In this document: in pieces, positions 18,747 through 26,966 of the stretch
Numbering within the stretch: position 1 is the stretch's first letter
Layout: each line of letters opens with the position of its first letter
Assembly: GCF_900105175.1 (NCBI RefSeq)
Contig: NZ_LT629771.1
Coordinates: 7,336,622-7,400,621 of the forward strand
Reading direction: 5' to 3'
Length of the DNA: 64,000 nt
Source of the DNA: Jiangella sp. DSM 45060
Lineage (GTDB): Bacteria; Actinomycetota; Actinomycetes; Jiangellales; Jiangellaceae
Notes under the pieces: generated by a model
The model's database searches: none
The model's input: only the letters and a program-made list of their open reading frames with translations
Told to the model about the DNA's origin: nothing
Translations under genes and position numbers: made by a program

Positions 18747-19610
18747 ATGAACATGAGTCTCACTAGCAACATATTCGGTCAAACCGACCTGACCGACCTC
18801 CGCCGGCCGACGGCGCAGGACGTCGCGGCCTCGGTGGGTGAGGTGTACCGGGAGCTGGCCGCGCGCGACGACCTGCGGCCGGGCCCGGAGGTGGACGGGC
18901 TGTTCGGGCGGCTGGTGCGGCTGGTCCTCACCGCGCCGGCCGAGACTGTGCCCGCCGTCCTCAACGACGTCGAGATCCAGCGGCTGGCGCCCAGGCTGCG
19001 CGCCCTCTGCGCCCGCGGCGAGGGGGAGCTGGAGCACGCCTGGGCGCACCGGATCGTCGCCGGCCGGCCGCCGCGGGAGGAGCTGGCGCGGTTCCCGTAC
19101 TTCGGGAACTACCGCCAGCTCAGCCGCATGGAGATCGGCGTCCTGGCGTCCGCGCTGCCGCGCCGGGTGCGGTCGGTCGCGTTCGTCGGGTCCGGGCCGT
19201 TGCCGCTGAGCTCGCTGTACCTGGCCGGCGAACTGGACGTCGCGGTCGACAACTTCGACCGCGACCCGGTGGCGCTGCACACCGGCGCCGCGGTGTCGGC
19301 CGCACTCGGCTACGGCGAGCTGGGCTTCCACGAGGCGGACGTGCTGGCGGCGGACCTGTCCGGCTACGACGTGGTGGTGCTGGCCGCGCTGGTCGGCGAC
19401 ACGCTCGAGGCGAAGCGGCGGGTGCTGCGGCACCTGGCCGTCACCATGCGTCCCGGCGCCGTCCTGCTCGCCCGCAGCGCCCGCGGCCTGCGCACGCTGC
19501 TCTACCCGCCGATCGACCGGACCGCGCTCGACGGGTTCGAGCCGCTGACGGAGGTGCACCCGGTGAACGACGTCATCAACTCGGCGATCCTGGCCCGGGC
19601 CGGAGGCTGA
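18747..19610 (+). CDS. Nicotianamine-synthase-like enzyme
   Basis: A 287-residue protein with the full NAS fold signature: FPYFGNYRQLSRMEI (116-130), AFVGSGPLPLSSLYLA (145-160), VDNFDRD (167-173), YDVVVLAALVGDTLEAK (207-223) and RSARGLRTLLYP (243-254). NAS-family enzymes move the aminobutyrate group of SAM onto an amine or amino acid to build metal chelators such as nicotianamine and the staphylopine precursor. Which amine acceptor is used here cannot be read. The ATG is at 18747 (ATG 18753 also possible). The stop is one base before the GTG of an ATP-grasp ligase, so the two form a unit. Confidence 0.9.
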   Translation: MNMSLTSNIFGQTDLTDLRRPTAQDVAASVGEVYRELAARDDLRPGPEVDGLFGRLVRLVLTAPAETVPAVLNDVEIQRLAPRLRALCARGEGELEHAWAHRIVAGRPPREELARFPYFGNYRQLSRMEIGVLASALPRRVRSVAFVGSGPLPLSSLYLAGELDVAVDNFDRDPVALHTGAAVSAALGYGELGFHEADVLAADLSGYDVVVLAALVGDTLEAKRRVLRHLAVTMRPGAVLLARSARGLRTLLYPPIDRTALDGFEPLTEVHPVNDVINSAILARAGG

Positions 19611-19611
19611 C

Positions 19612-20880
19612 GTGGCGACGCTGCTCATGGTGGAGAGCTGGGTGCAGTCGACGGGGCTCGCGCTGCCGCCGCTGCTGCGCGAGGCGGGCCACGACTACAT
19701 CCTGTTCACCCGCGACCCCGGCCTCTACCCGGACGTCGACGGCGAACGGCACCCGGTGCTGCGCGACGCCGACGAGGTGATCGTCGTCGACACCAACGAC
19801 CGGGCCGCCATGACCGGCGCCGTCATCGGCATCGTGTGCCGGCGGCGCATCGACGGCGTGATCACCACCTGCGACTACTACCTCGACGCGGTCGCGGAGC
19901 TGGCCAAGATGCTCGGGCTGCCCGGGGCGTCGCCGGACATCGTGCGCCGGGCCGTGCGCAAGGACGCGGTGCGGACGGTGCTCGCCCGGGCCGGGCTGCC
20001 CGGCCCGCGCTTCGCGGTCGCAGCGACATGGGAGGACGCGCTGGCCGGCGCGGCGGAGCTGGCCTTCCCGCTGGTCGCGAAGCCGGTCGACCTCAACTCC
20101 GGCACGTCGGTGCACCTCGTCGACGGCGAGGCGGCGCTGAAAGACGTGTTCTACGAGGTCACCGGTGTCGAGCGGAACACTCGCGACCAGCCGCTGGCCC
20201 GCCGGCTGCTGCTCGAGGAGGTCCTGCGCGGCCCCGAGGTCAGCGTCGAGACGGTCACCGCCGCCGGGCGGACCACGGTGCTCGGCATCACCGGCAAGAG
20301 CGTCACGCCGACGTTCGTCGAGGCCGGGCACGTGTTCCCGGCGCCGCTGCCGCCCGCCGTCGCCGCCGAGGTGACCGAGCACGTCCGGTCGGCTCTCGCC
20401 GCGCTCGGCATCAGCCACGGCCTGAGCCACACCGAGCTCCGCCTGACGCCGTCCGGGCCGCGGATCGTCGAGATCAACCCGCGCCAGGGCGGCGGCTACG
20501 TGTTCGACCTCGTCCGCACGGTGACCGGGGTCAGCCCGCTGGCGCTGCTGGTCGACCTCGCGCTCGGTCGGGCGACCGAGCTGGACGTGCGGCCGCGGGG
20601 CACGGCGGCGGTCGCGTTCGTGTTGGCGCCGGTCGACGGCATCGTCACCGCCGTCGAGGGCCGCGACGCGCTGGACGACGACCCGGCGATCGTCCGCTGG
20701 CAGCTGGACGTGCCCGGACCCGTGCGCCGTCCCCGCGACAACAACGACCGCGTCGGCCACGTGCTCGCCGTCGACCCGGACGGCGACCGCGCCGGCGAGC
20801 TGGCCGCCTCCGCCGTCGGCTCGCTCGCCCTGCGCATGGCCGGCGGCGAGGTCGTCACACCCCAGGCGATCGGCGTCTGA
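19612..20880 (+). CDS. ATP-grasp ligase partnered with the NAS-like enzyme
   Basis: A 422-residue ATP-grasp enzyme. The N-terminal domain begins ATLLMVESWVQSTGLALP. The ATP-binding domain has LVAKPVDLNSGTSV (Lys near residue 157), LLLEEVLRGPEVSVE and the metal-binding end RIVEINPRQGGGY (about 284-296). The last 100 residues resemble the C-terminal domain of carboxylate-amine ligases. The expected reaction is amide-bond formation through an acyl phosphate, joining a carboxylate to an amine. The adjoining NAS-like gene suggests it adds a residue to a chelator backbone. It has its own GGAGG site within the NAS 3' end. Confidence 0.88.
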   Translation: MATLLMVESWVQSTGLALPPLLREAGHDYILFTRDPGLYPDVDGERHPVLRDADEVIVVDTNDRAAMTGAVIGIVCRRRIDGVITTCDYYLDAVAELAKMLGLPGASPDIVRRAVRKDAVRTVLARAGLPGPRFAVAATWEDALAGAAELAFPLVAKPVDLNSGTSVHLVDGEAALKDVFYEVTGVERNTRDQPLARRLLLEEVLRGPEVSVETVTAAGRTTVLGITGKSVTPTFVEAGHVFPAPLPPAVAAEVTEHVRSALAALGISHGLSHTELRLTPSGPRIVEINPRQGGGYVFDLVRTVTGVSPLALLVDLALGRATELDVRPRGTAAVAFVLAPVDGIVTAVEGRDALDDDPAIVRWQLDVPGPVRRPRDNNDRVGHVLAVDPDGDRAGELAASAVGSLALRMAGGEVVTPQAIGV

Positions 20881-20892
20881 GCAAGCGCTTGC
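20881..20892. promoter_or_regulatory. LacI/GalR-type operator-like palindrome
   Basis: GCAAGCGCTTGC abuts the stop of the ATP-grasp gene and fits the LacI-family core AANCGNTT. No LacI-family regulator gene is in the window. It lies 74 bp upstream of the WXG100-like gene. Confidence 0.4.
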
Positions 20893-20894
20893 CC

Positions 20895-20917
20895 CGCGCG
20901 CGGCCGGTGAGCGCGCG
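20895..20917 (+). terminator. GC hairpin between the ligase and toxin operons
   Basis: CGCGCGC and GCGCGCG flank a 9-base loop. It could end the NAS/ATP-grasp transcript. Alternating CG can also form by chance in DNA of this composition. Confidence 0.35.
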
Positions 20918-20965
20918 CGTGGCATCATGGCGGCCTCGAAACGATCAACCGGGCGGGAGCTGCCG

Positions 20966-21256
20966 GTGGCCGACCAGGTGTCCAATCCCTACCGCGCCGC
21001 CCTGTGCGCGAGCCGCGACGACGCCCGGCCGGTGTCGGACGATCTCAAGAGCGACCTCGACGCCGCCGTCCAGGCCATGGACAACGGCGCCTGGCAGAGC
21101 AGTATCGCCGACACGTTCTACACCGAGCTCACGGAGCACAAGGCCACGCTGGCCACCGCGGCCGAGGGCGTCATGACGGAGTTCGGCGACGCCATCGAGG
21201 GCCAGGAGCCGATGGTCGACGCCAACGCTTGGCAGGTGCGCTGGAGGAACCTGTGA
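20966..21256 (+). CDS. WXG100-like (ESX/type VII) protein
   Basis: A 96-residue all-alpha protein of the length expected for WXG100 effectors or chaperones. The turn between helices reads NGAWQSSIADTFYTEL, a W-x-S form of the WXG motif. The GTG at 20966 is chosen because GGGAG lies six bases upstream; ATG 20927 would add 13 residues without a good ribosome site. The stop overlaps the toxin gene's GTG as GTGA. It probably guides the toxin through an ESX system. No secretion machinery is encoded in the window. Confidence 0.75.
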   Translation: MADQVSNPYRAALCASRDDARPVSDDLKSDLDAAVQAMDNGAWQSSIADTFYTELTEHKATLATAAEGVMTEFGDAIEGQEPMVDANAWQVRWRNL

Positions 21257-23211
21257 GCATCGCCGCCATCGACATCGCGGAGCTGGCCGGCCTCGTCACC
21301 GCGCTGGAGAACGCGGCGGAGAACATCGCCACCCGGCGCGGCGACCTCAGCGGCGAGCTGTCGGGCGTCCACCTGCCCACCACCGAGCTCAACCGCCTCG
21401 ACGCCGTCGAGGGGTGGATCGACGACGAGCTGCCCGGGCTGCGGCGCCGACTGGCCCTGGCGCGGCACATCGAAGCCCAAACTCCGGGGCCGCAGGCGTT
21501 CGTCCAGCTGGACGAGTCGACGATCCCGACCGCGACGCCGGAGGAGGCCCGCGAGCGTGCCGACCGGGCCGCGGAGCTGATCGAGGACTACGACGACGGC
21601 GACCCGCCCCAGGAACTGGTCGACCTGTTGGCGGAGAACGCGACCGACCCGTACTTCGCCCACCAGCTCGCCACCCAGGTGTCGCCCGAGGAGGTCGCCG
21701 ACTTCATCGTCAGCGCGTCGAGCACCCGGCGTCAGATGGCCGGCGCGACGATGCCCGACGACGTCGAGGACGTGGAGCGGTTCGACGAGGCGTACGAGGC
21801 GACGCTCGACGGCCTCGGCGCCGCCTACGGCACGGCCACCCAGGGCACCGGCGACCTCGCCCTGCCCGACGACTACGCCGCGTCGTGGTCGTCGGCCATC
21901 ACCGAGGAGTCGCCGGAGGTGCTCGGCCAGGCCAGCGCGCTCGGCCTGGTCATCTCCCGCGGCACCTTCTCCGCCGACTTCCTCACCACCGTCGCCACCG
22001 ACGTCTACGAGTACGAGCGCGAGCTCGACGAGGACGACATGTGGTGGAAGCGGGCGCACTCGGAGATGGGCGCCGACGGCTACGGCGCCATCGACCCCGT
22101 GCACGGCGACGACGAGGGCGCGCCGACCGGCTACACCGAGTACTACGACCCGCTGGCCGGCATCATGTCCGCGGTCGGGCGCAACCCCGAGGCCGGCCAC
22201 GCCCTGTTCGGCACCGGCACGTTCACCTACATCGAGGCCGGCGACGAGTCGGGCATGGTCAACGAGTTCCTCGAGTACGTCCTGGCGAAGCGCAAGTGGC
22301 CGGTCGACGACGGGGCGGGTGCCGACGCGGCCATCGCGGCGGCCATCACCCCGTACGAGGGCGGCAGCACGATGAGCACCAGCATCGCCCGCGACGCCCA
22401 CGAGATCCTCACCATCAAGGCCGCCGAGATCGAGGAGCGCCGCGAGGACTCCAACCCGTTCTCCGACATCGGCCACCTGATCCTCGACGGCCTCGGCCTG
22501 ATCCCGATCCTCGGCGAGCCGGTCGACGCCATCAACGCCCTCTGGTACGCGGCCGAGGGCAACGTCGTCGACGCCGGCCTGTCCGCCGCCGGCATGATCC
22601 CGTTCATGGGCTGGGGCGCCACCGGCGGCCGGTGGACCCGGCGGGCGCTCAACGCCGACGAGCTCGCCGCGCTGCGCCAGACCGACGGGCTCGACGAGCT
22701 GCCCGAGGGCTTCGACGGCATCGCCCGGGCCGACGATCTCCACGTCGACCTGAGCGAGACCGATAGGCTGGCCCTGGAGGACTACACCGGGGACGGGTAC
22801 TGGGACATGAACGCCGCGCTACGCAACCCCGGCGCCGACATCCCGGCCGGCCTGCAGGGACGTATCGATCGGGTCTCCGACGCGCTGGCCAACCTGCCGG
22901 CCCACCCCGGCACGACCTACCGCGGCACCGATCTGAACGACAGCCAGCTGGCCAACTACGAGCCCGGCGAGGTCGTCACGGAACGCGGGTTCATGAGCAC
23001 GAGCACCGACCCCGACGTCGCCGACTCCGATTTCGAGGGCAACACGTACTTCATCGTCGAGGGCCGTTCCGGCCGCGACGTGGCGCCGTACTCGGAGGTC
23101 TCGCACGAGGCGGAGATCCTCTTCAACACCGGGACGGAGTTCGAGGTCCTCGACAAGGTGTTCGACGAGGACATGGGCAAGTGGGTCATCCGGCTGAGGG
23201 AGGCGCCATGA
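21253..23211 (+). CDS. Polymorphic toxin with C-terminal ADP-ribosyltransferase domain
   Basis: A 652-residue putative ESX-exported toxin. The N-terminal 100 residues are helical. A long middle region follows, then a pre-toxin hydrophobic stretch at about 418-460 (LIPILGEPVDAINALWY, SAAGMIPFMGWGATGG). The C-terminal domain has the R-S-E signature of arginine-type ADP-ribosyltransferases: Arg557 in TYRGTDL, Ser582-Thr-Ser584 in FMSTSTD, and Glu619-x-Glu621 in SHEAEILF. It should transfer ADP-ribose from NAD to a target protein, which is unknown. It is coupled to the WXG100-like gene upstream and to an 85-codon gene downstream (ATGA overlap). Confidence 0.88.
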   Translation: MSIAAIDIAELAGLVTALENAAENIATRRGDLSGELSGVHLPTTELNRLDAVEGWIDDELPGLRRRLALARHIEAQTPGPQAFVQLDESTIPTATPEEARERADRAAELIEDYDDGDPPQELVDLLAENATDPYFAHQLATQVSPEEVADFIVSASSTRRQMAGATMPDDVEDVERFDEAYEATLDGLGAAYGTATQGTGDLALPDDYAASWSSAITEESPEVLGQASALGLVISRGTFSADFLTTVATDVYEYERELDEDDMWWKRAHSEMGADGYGAIDPVHGDDEGAPTGYTEYYDPLAGIMSAVGRNPEAGHALFGTGTFTYIEAGDESGMVNEFLEYVLAKRKWPVDDGAGADAAIAAAITPYEGGSTMSTSIARDAHEILTIKAAEIEERREDSNPFSDIGHLILDGLGLIPILGEPVDAINALWYAAEGNVVDAGLSAAGMIPFMGWGATGGRWTRRALNADELAALRQTDGLDELPEGFDGIARADDLHVDLSETDRLALEDYTGDGYWDMNAALRNPGADIPAGLQGRIDRVSDALANLPAHPGTTYRGTDLNDSQLANYEPGEVVTERGFMSTSTDPDVADSDFEGNTYFIVEGRSGRDVAPYSEVSHEAEILFNTGTEFEVLDKVFDEDMGKWVIRLREAP

Positions 23212-23465
23212 CGACAGCAGGGCCCGACGACGTCTCCCCTGAGGAGCGGGAGCGGACACTGGAGGCCATCGCGAAGCTCAAGAGTGAGCTCGCGGCGGCG
23301 AAGCGGCGGCCGCGGCGACCGGGCGTGAACGCCGCCAAGTTCCACGGCTCCATCGGTCTCGACGACGACGGCAACCCGCAGGCGCCGCTGACCCCGGCGG
23401 AGCGCCGGCGCAAGGAGGAGTGGCGGCGGCGCGCCAAGGGACCGCGCGGCTCCGAGTCCGAGTGA
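23208..23465 (+). CDS. Small charged protein, possible immunity protein for the ART toxin
   Basis: An 85-residue protein that overlaps the toxin stop by four bases. It is rich in Glu, Lys and Arg (VSPEERERTLEAIAKLKSEL, then RRKEEWRRRAKG), with one predicted coiled-coil helix and a short central motif FHGSIGLDDDGNPQ. It has no family match I recognise. Position suggests an immunity protein. However, immunity proteins to ART toxins are usually larger, so a chaperone or regulatory role is also possible. Confidence 0.6.
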   Translation: MTTAGPDDVSPEERERTLEAIAKLKSELAAAKRRPRRPGVNAAKFHGSIGLDDDGNPQAPLTPAERRRKEEWRRRAKGPRGSESE

Positions 23466-23469
23466 TCGG

Positions 23470-24738
23470 TTAGAGGAACAGCTCCACCACCGGCACCAGC
23501 ACGTCCGGGCGGACCGTCGGCAGCCGCAGCGTCAGCGTGTCCGGCGGCTGACCACCCGGCCTCGTGTTCCAGGCCTGCTGGCCGGGCGCCAGCCTGATCG
23601 TCGTCAGCTCCGACCCGTCGTTCAGCAGTTGCGCGTAGCGCACCCGATCGGCCATCCCGCGCAGATGCACGTGCTCGAACGGCCACGCGAACAGGTGGAC
23701 GTACAGCCGGTCGCCGCGCTGGGTGAGGACGGCGCCCGGCGGCAGCCCCGGCGCCACGGCCGCCGCGAGGTCCGGCGCGGCCGGTCCGGCGCCCACCACC
23801 GAGCGCCCGTGCAGCCGCATCCACTCGGCCAACGCGTCCAGCAGGGCCACGTCCCGGGCCGGCAGCGCGCCCCGTCCGTCCGGGCCCACGTTGAGCAGCA
23901 GGTTGCCGCCCTTCGCGACGGTGTCGACGAGCATCCGCACCAGCAGGTCCGGCGTCTTGAACCGGGTGTTGTCGCGGTCGTAGCCCCAGCTCCCGTTCAG
24001 CGTCTGGCAGGCCTCCCACGCGATCGGCGCGCCGTCCGGCCCGCGCATCGGCTCGGCCGGCTGGTACTGCTCCGGCGTGACGAGGTCGCCCGGGACGCCC
24101 AGGCGGTCGTTCACGACGATGCCCGGCTGCAGCTCGCGGACCATGGCCAGCAGTTCGTCCGCGGCCCAGTCCTCCGGGTACTTGCCGCGCACGCCGTCGC
24201 GGTCCTCGGCGTAGGTGTAGTCGAAGAACAGGTAGTCGACGCGGCCGTAGCCGGTGAGCAGCTCGCGCACCTGGGCGTGCAGGTAGGCGCGGTAGCGCGC
24301 CATGTCTCGGGGCGGGCCAGGCGGGTCGTCGCGGCGAGGGTGCAGATAGTCGACGGTGAAGTCGGGGTGGTGCCAGTCGATGAGGGAGTGGTACAGCCCG
24401 ACCCGCAACCCCTCGGCGCGGACGGCGTCGGCGAACTCCGCGACGAGGTCGCGCCCGCACACCGCGGCCGACGTGTAGTCGCTGGCGGCGGAGTCCCACA
24501 GGCCGAAGCCCTCGTGGTGCTTGCTCGTCAGCACGACGTACCCCATGCCGGCCGAGCGGGCGGCGCGGGCGATGGCGCGGGCGTCGAACAGGTCCGGGTC
24601 GAAGATCTCCGCGTAGCGCTCGTACTCCGCGAGCGGCGTGCGTTCGCGCGACATCACCCACTCGTGCCGGGCGGCCAGTGAGTACAGCCCGAAGTGCACG
24701 AACATCCCGAACCGGGCCTGGGTGAACCAGTCCGCCAT
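23470..24738 (-). CDS. Alpha-L-fucosidase, GH29 family
   Basis: A 422-residue glycosidase. N-terminal features of GH29 are FGMFVHFGLYSL (residues 10-21), LTSKHHEGFGLWDS (70-83) and the nucleophile motif VDYLFFDYTY with Asp173. The C-terminal 80 residues form the usual beta-sandwich. No signal peptide is present, so it should act in the cytosol on imported fucosides. The ATG at 24738 has GAGG six bases upstream and removes a long Arg/Pro-rich prefix. It is divergent from the RraA-like gene, and a palindrome lies 86 bp upstream of its start codon. Confidence 0.88.
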   Translation of the reverse strand: MADWFTQARFGMFVHFGLYSLAARHEWVMSRERTPLAEYERYAEIFDPDLFDARAIARAARSAGMGYVVLTSKHHEGFGLWDSAASDYTSAAVCGRDLVAEFADAVRAEGLRVGLYHSLIDWHHPDFTVDYLHPRRDDPPGPPRDMARYRAYLHAQVRELLTGYGRVDYLFFDYTYAEDRDGVRGKYPEDWAADELLAMVRELQPGIVVNDRLGVPGDLVTPEQYQPAEPMRGPDGAPIAWEACQTLNGSWGYDRDNTRFKTPDLLVRMLVDTVAKGGNLLLNVGPDGRGALPARDVALLDALAEWMRLHGRSVVGAGPAAPDLAAAVAPGLPPGAVLTQRGDRLYVHLFAWPFEHVHLRGMADRVRYAQLLNDGSELTTIRLAPGQQAWNTRPGGQPPDTLTLRLPTVRPDVLVPVVELFL

Positions 24739-24823
24739 CTCGTTCCTCGCTCCCATCGAAGCCGCCGGCCGTCCATCGTCGCCGAGCCCGGGGTCTTGAC
24801 ACGACGGCGGGGTGACCGGTTTC

Positions 24824-24841
24824 CTATCGCTCAATCGATAG
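24824..24841. promoter_or_regulatory. Palindromic operator candidate upstream of the fucosidase and RraA-like genes
   Basis: CTATCG-CTCAAT-CGATAG, a perfect 6-6-6 inverted repeat between the divergent genes. The core TATCG-TCAA-GATA is similar to the site at 35395-35417 in the other divergent promoter of the island. Both could be bound by the island's GntR-family regulator. Confidence 0.6.
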
Positions 24842-24881
24842 ACGATAAGTGATCCGCGATCATACTCCGAGAGGACGCCGG

Positions 24882-25670
24882 ATGAACACCGAGCAGGACG
24901 GTTATCCGACCGGCCACACCCCCTTGCTCTCCGACCCGCCCGGGCGGCCGGCGCGCGCGCTGGTCGAGGCGTTGTCCGGGGTGAGCGCGGCCACCGCCTG
25001 CGCGAAGCTGCACCACCAGGGCGTCACCCGGACGTTCATCGACGGCCCGGCGCCGCTGCACCGCGACGCCGAGATCCGCGTCACCGGCGCCGCCGTCACG
25101 CTGCAGTTCATGCCGCAGCGCGAGGACGTGTTCACCGGCCAGGGCCAGGAGGACGCGGAGCGGCGCTCGGCGCTGTGGGCGGTGCTGGAGTCGATCCGCC
25201 CCGGCGACGTGCTGGTGGTGTCGGCGCAGGCGGCCCAGCGCACCGGCTGCCTCGGCGACATGCTCGTGCGCTACTTCAAGCTGCGCGGCGGCGCCGGCAT
25301 CGTCGTCGACGGGCGCATCCGCGACGCCGGCCGGGTGCGCGCGCTCGGGGTGCCGGTCTGGTGCACCGGGGTCACCCCGCATTATGCGTCCCAGACCGAG
25401 TTGTTCCCGTACGCGTACAACGTGCCGGTCGCGGTCGGCGGGGCGCTGGTGCGCCCCGGCGACCTGGTGATCGCCGACGACGACGGCGCCGTGGTGGTGC
25501 CGCCGTCGCACGCCCAGGCGATCGCCGATGACGCACTCGCCCACCAGGACAAGGAGGAGTTCGCCCGCCGGCGTCTCGATGCCGGCGGACGGCTGTCCGA
25601 CTACTACCCGCTGACCGGCCGGGGCCTGGACGAGTACGTCGCCCACCAGGGCAGCAGCAACGGCCGCTGA
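24882..25670 (+). CDS. RraA-like family protein (aldolase/dimethylmenaquinone-methyltransferase fold)
   Basis: A 262-residue protein. The RraA-type core is GDMLVRYFKLRGGAG followed by IVVDGRIRD (the Arg-Asp pair near residue 150). Members include 4-hydroxy-4-methyl-2-oxoglutarate aldolases that split 2-oxo acids, and E. coli RraA, which binds RNase E instead. In a sugar-catabolic island the aldolase-type role is more likely, with cleavage of a 2-keto-3-deoxy sugar acid as an inference. The ATG at 24882 has GAGAGGAC upstream. It opens the importer operon. Confidence 0.8.
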   Translation: MNTEQDGYPTGHTPLLSDPPGRPARALVEALSGVSAATACAKLHHQGVTRTFIDGPAPLHRDAEIRVTGAAVTLQFMPQREDVFTGQGQEDAERRSALWAVLESIRPGDVLVVSAQAAQRTGCLGDMLVRYFKLRGGAGIVVDGRIRDAGRVRALGVPVWCTGVTPHYASQTELFPYAYNVPVAVGGALVRPGDLVIADDDGAVVVPPSHAQAIADDALAHQDKEEFARRRLDAGGRLSDYYPLTGRGLDEYVAHQGSSNGR

Positions 25671-25704
25671 AACCACCCACCAACGCAACGGAGCGAGCGG
25701 AGAG

Positions 25705-26964
25705 ATGACCATGAACAGCAGGCGGCGATTCCTGACGGCCGGAGTGCTGGCCTCAGCGGTGCTGACGGCGTCGGCGTGCGGTGGCGGTGACGACGACGTC
25801 GCGGGCGGCGAGGGCGGCGACACCACGCTGCGGATGATCGTCAACATCACCCCCAACCTCACCGAGCAGTTCTGGAACGAGCTGTTCGACAAGTACGAGG
25901 CGGAGAACCCCGGCATCACGGTCGAGCTGGAGCTGACCGGGACCATCGAGGCGGAGGCCAAGCTGCAGCAGGACCTCGCCGCGGGCGACCCGCCCGACAT
26001 CGCGCAGCACGTCGTCCCGAACCCGGAGACGGCGGAGCTGTTCGTCGACCTGTCCGACGAGGACTGGGCCGCCGACACCCCGCTGTTCGACGAGTACGCG
26101 ATCGACGACGGGCACTACGTCGTGGGTGTCGGCGAGCAGATCCAGTCGCTGGTGTTCTACAACAAGGCGGCCTTCGAGGAGGCCGGCGTCGACGCCACGC
26201 AACTGCAGACCATCGCGCAGTTCGAGGACGCGATGCGCAAGCTGCAGGCGGCCGGCTACCAGCCGCTGCAGTCGGCCGGCCAGTGGGTCACCGGCGCGCA
26301 GTTCACCATGCTGGCCGACGCCGGCGTCCTCACCGACGAGCCGGACTGGGTGATCGAGCGCAAGAACGGCGAGACGTCCTTCGCCGACAGCGGCTACCTG
26401 CGCTACTTCGAGCTGTACGAGTCGTGGCTGAAGGAGGGCTTCCTCACCCAGAGCGCGCTCGGCCTGGAGTACCCGGACGGGCAGGCAGCGTTCCTCGCGG
26501 GCGACTCGGCGATGTACATCATGGGCTCGTACTTCGTGCCCGCCGCCGACGAGGCCGGGCTGAGCGACCAGATCGGCGTCTTCCCCGTCCCGGCCGACGG
26601 CACCTACCCGCCCGGCCAGTTCGGCAACATGGCCCAGCCGTACACCGTCGTCGAGGCCTCCGACGCGAAGGAGGAGGCGATCGACCTCGTCGAGTGGCTG
26701 GTCACCGACGACGAGGCGATCGAGATCCAGCTCGCCGCCGACGGCAACCTGCGCAAGGGCTTCAGCTACGACGTGTCCAGCCTCGGCGAGGGCGTCCAGG
26801 CGGTCCTCGACGCCAGCCCGATGGTCATCGTCAAGCAGGGCGAGCGGCAGCCGGTGCACGGCTACGCGGAGGAGCTGAACACGCAGGTCCAGTCCCTGTT
26901 CACCGGCTCCTCGGCCAGTGACGTCGCCGCCAACCTGGACACGTGGTGGGACTCGCAGCGCTGA
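25705..26964 (+). CDS. ABC transporter sugar-binding lipoprotein
   Basis: A 419-residue solute-binding protein. It has a twin-arginine leader (SRRRFL) and a lipobox ending SAC near residue 26, so it is probably exported by Tat and lipid-anchored. The mature part is the usual type 1 sugar-binding fold (GTIEAEAKLQQDLAAGDPPDI, then NKAAFEEAGVDATQLQTI). It probably binds fucosides or fucose. The start is ATG 25705 (25711 is alternative). The permease genes follow directly. Confidence 0.9.
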   Translation: MTMNSRRRFLTAGVLASAVLTASACGGGDDDVAGGEGGDTTLRMIVNITPNLTEQFWNELFDKYEAENPGITVELELTGTIEAEAKLQQDLAAGDPPDIAQHVVPNPETAELFVDLSDEDWAADTPLFDEYAIDDGHYVVGVGEQIQSLVFYNKAAFEEAGVDATQLQTIAQFEDAMRKLQAAGYQPLQSAGQWVTGAQFTMLADAGVLTDEPDWVIERKNGETSFADSGYLRYFELYESWLKEGFLTQSALGLEYPDGQAAFLAGDSAMYIMGSYFVPAADEAGLSDQIGVFPVPADGTYPPGQFGNMAQPYTVVEASDAKEEAIDLVEWLVTDDEAIEIQLAADGNLRKGFSYDVSSLGEGVQAVLDASPMVIVKQGERQPVHGYAEELNTQVQSLFTGSSASDVAANLDTWWDSQR

Positions 26965-26966
26965 AG

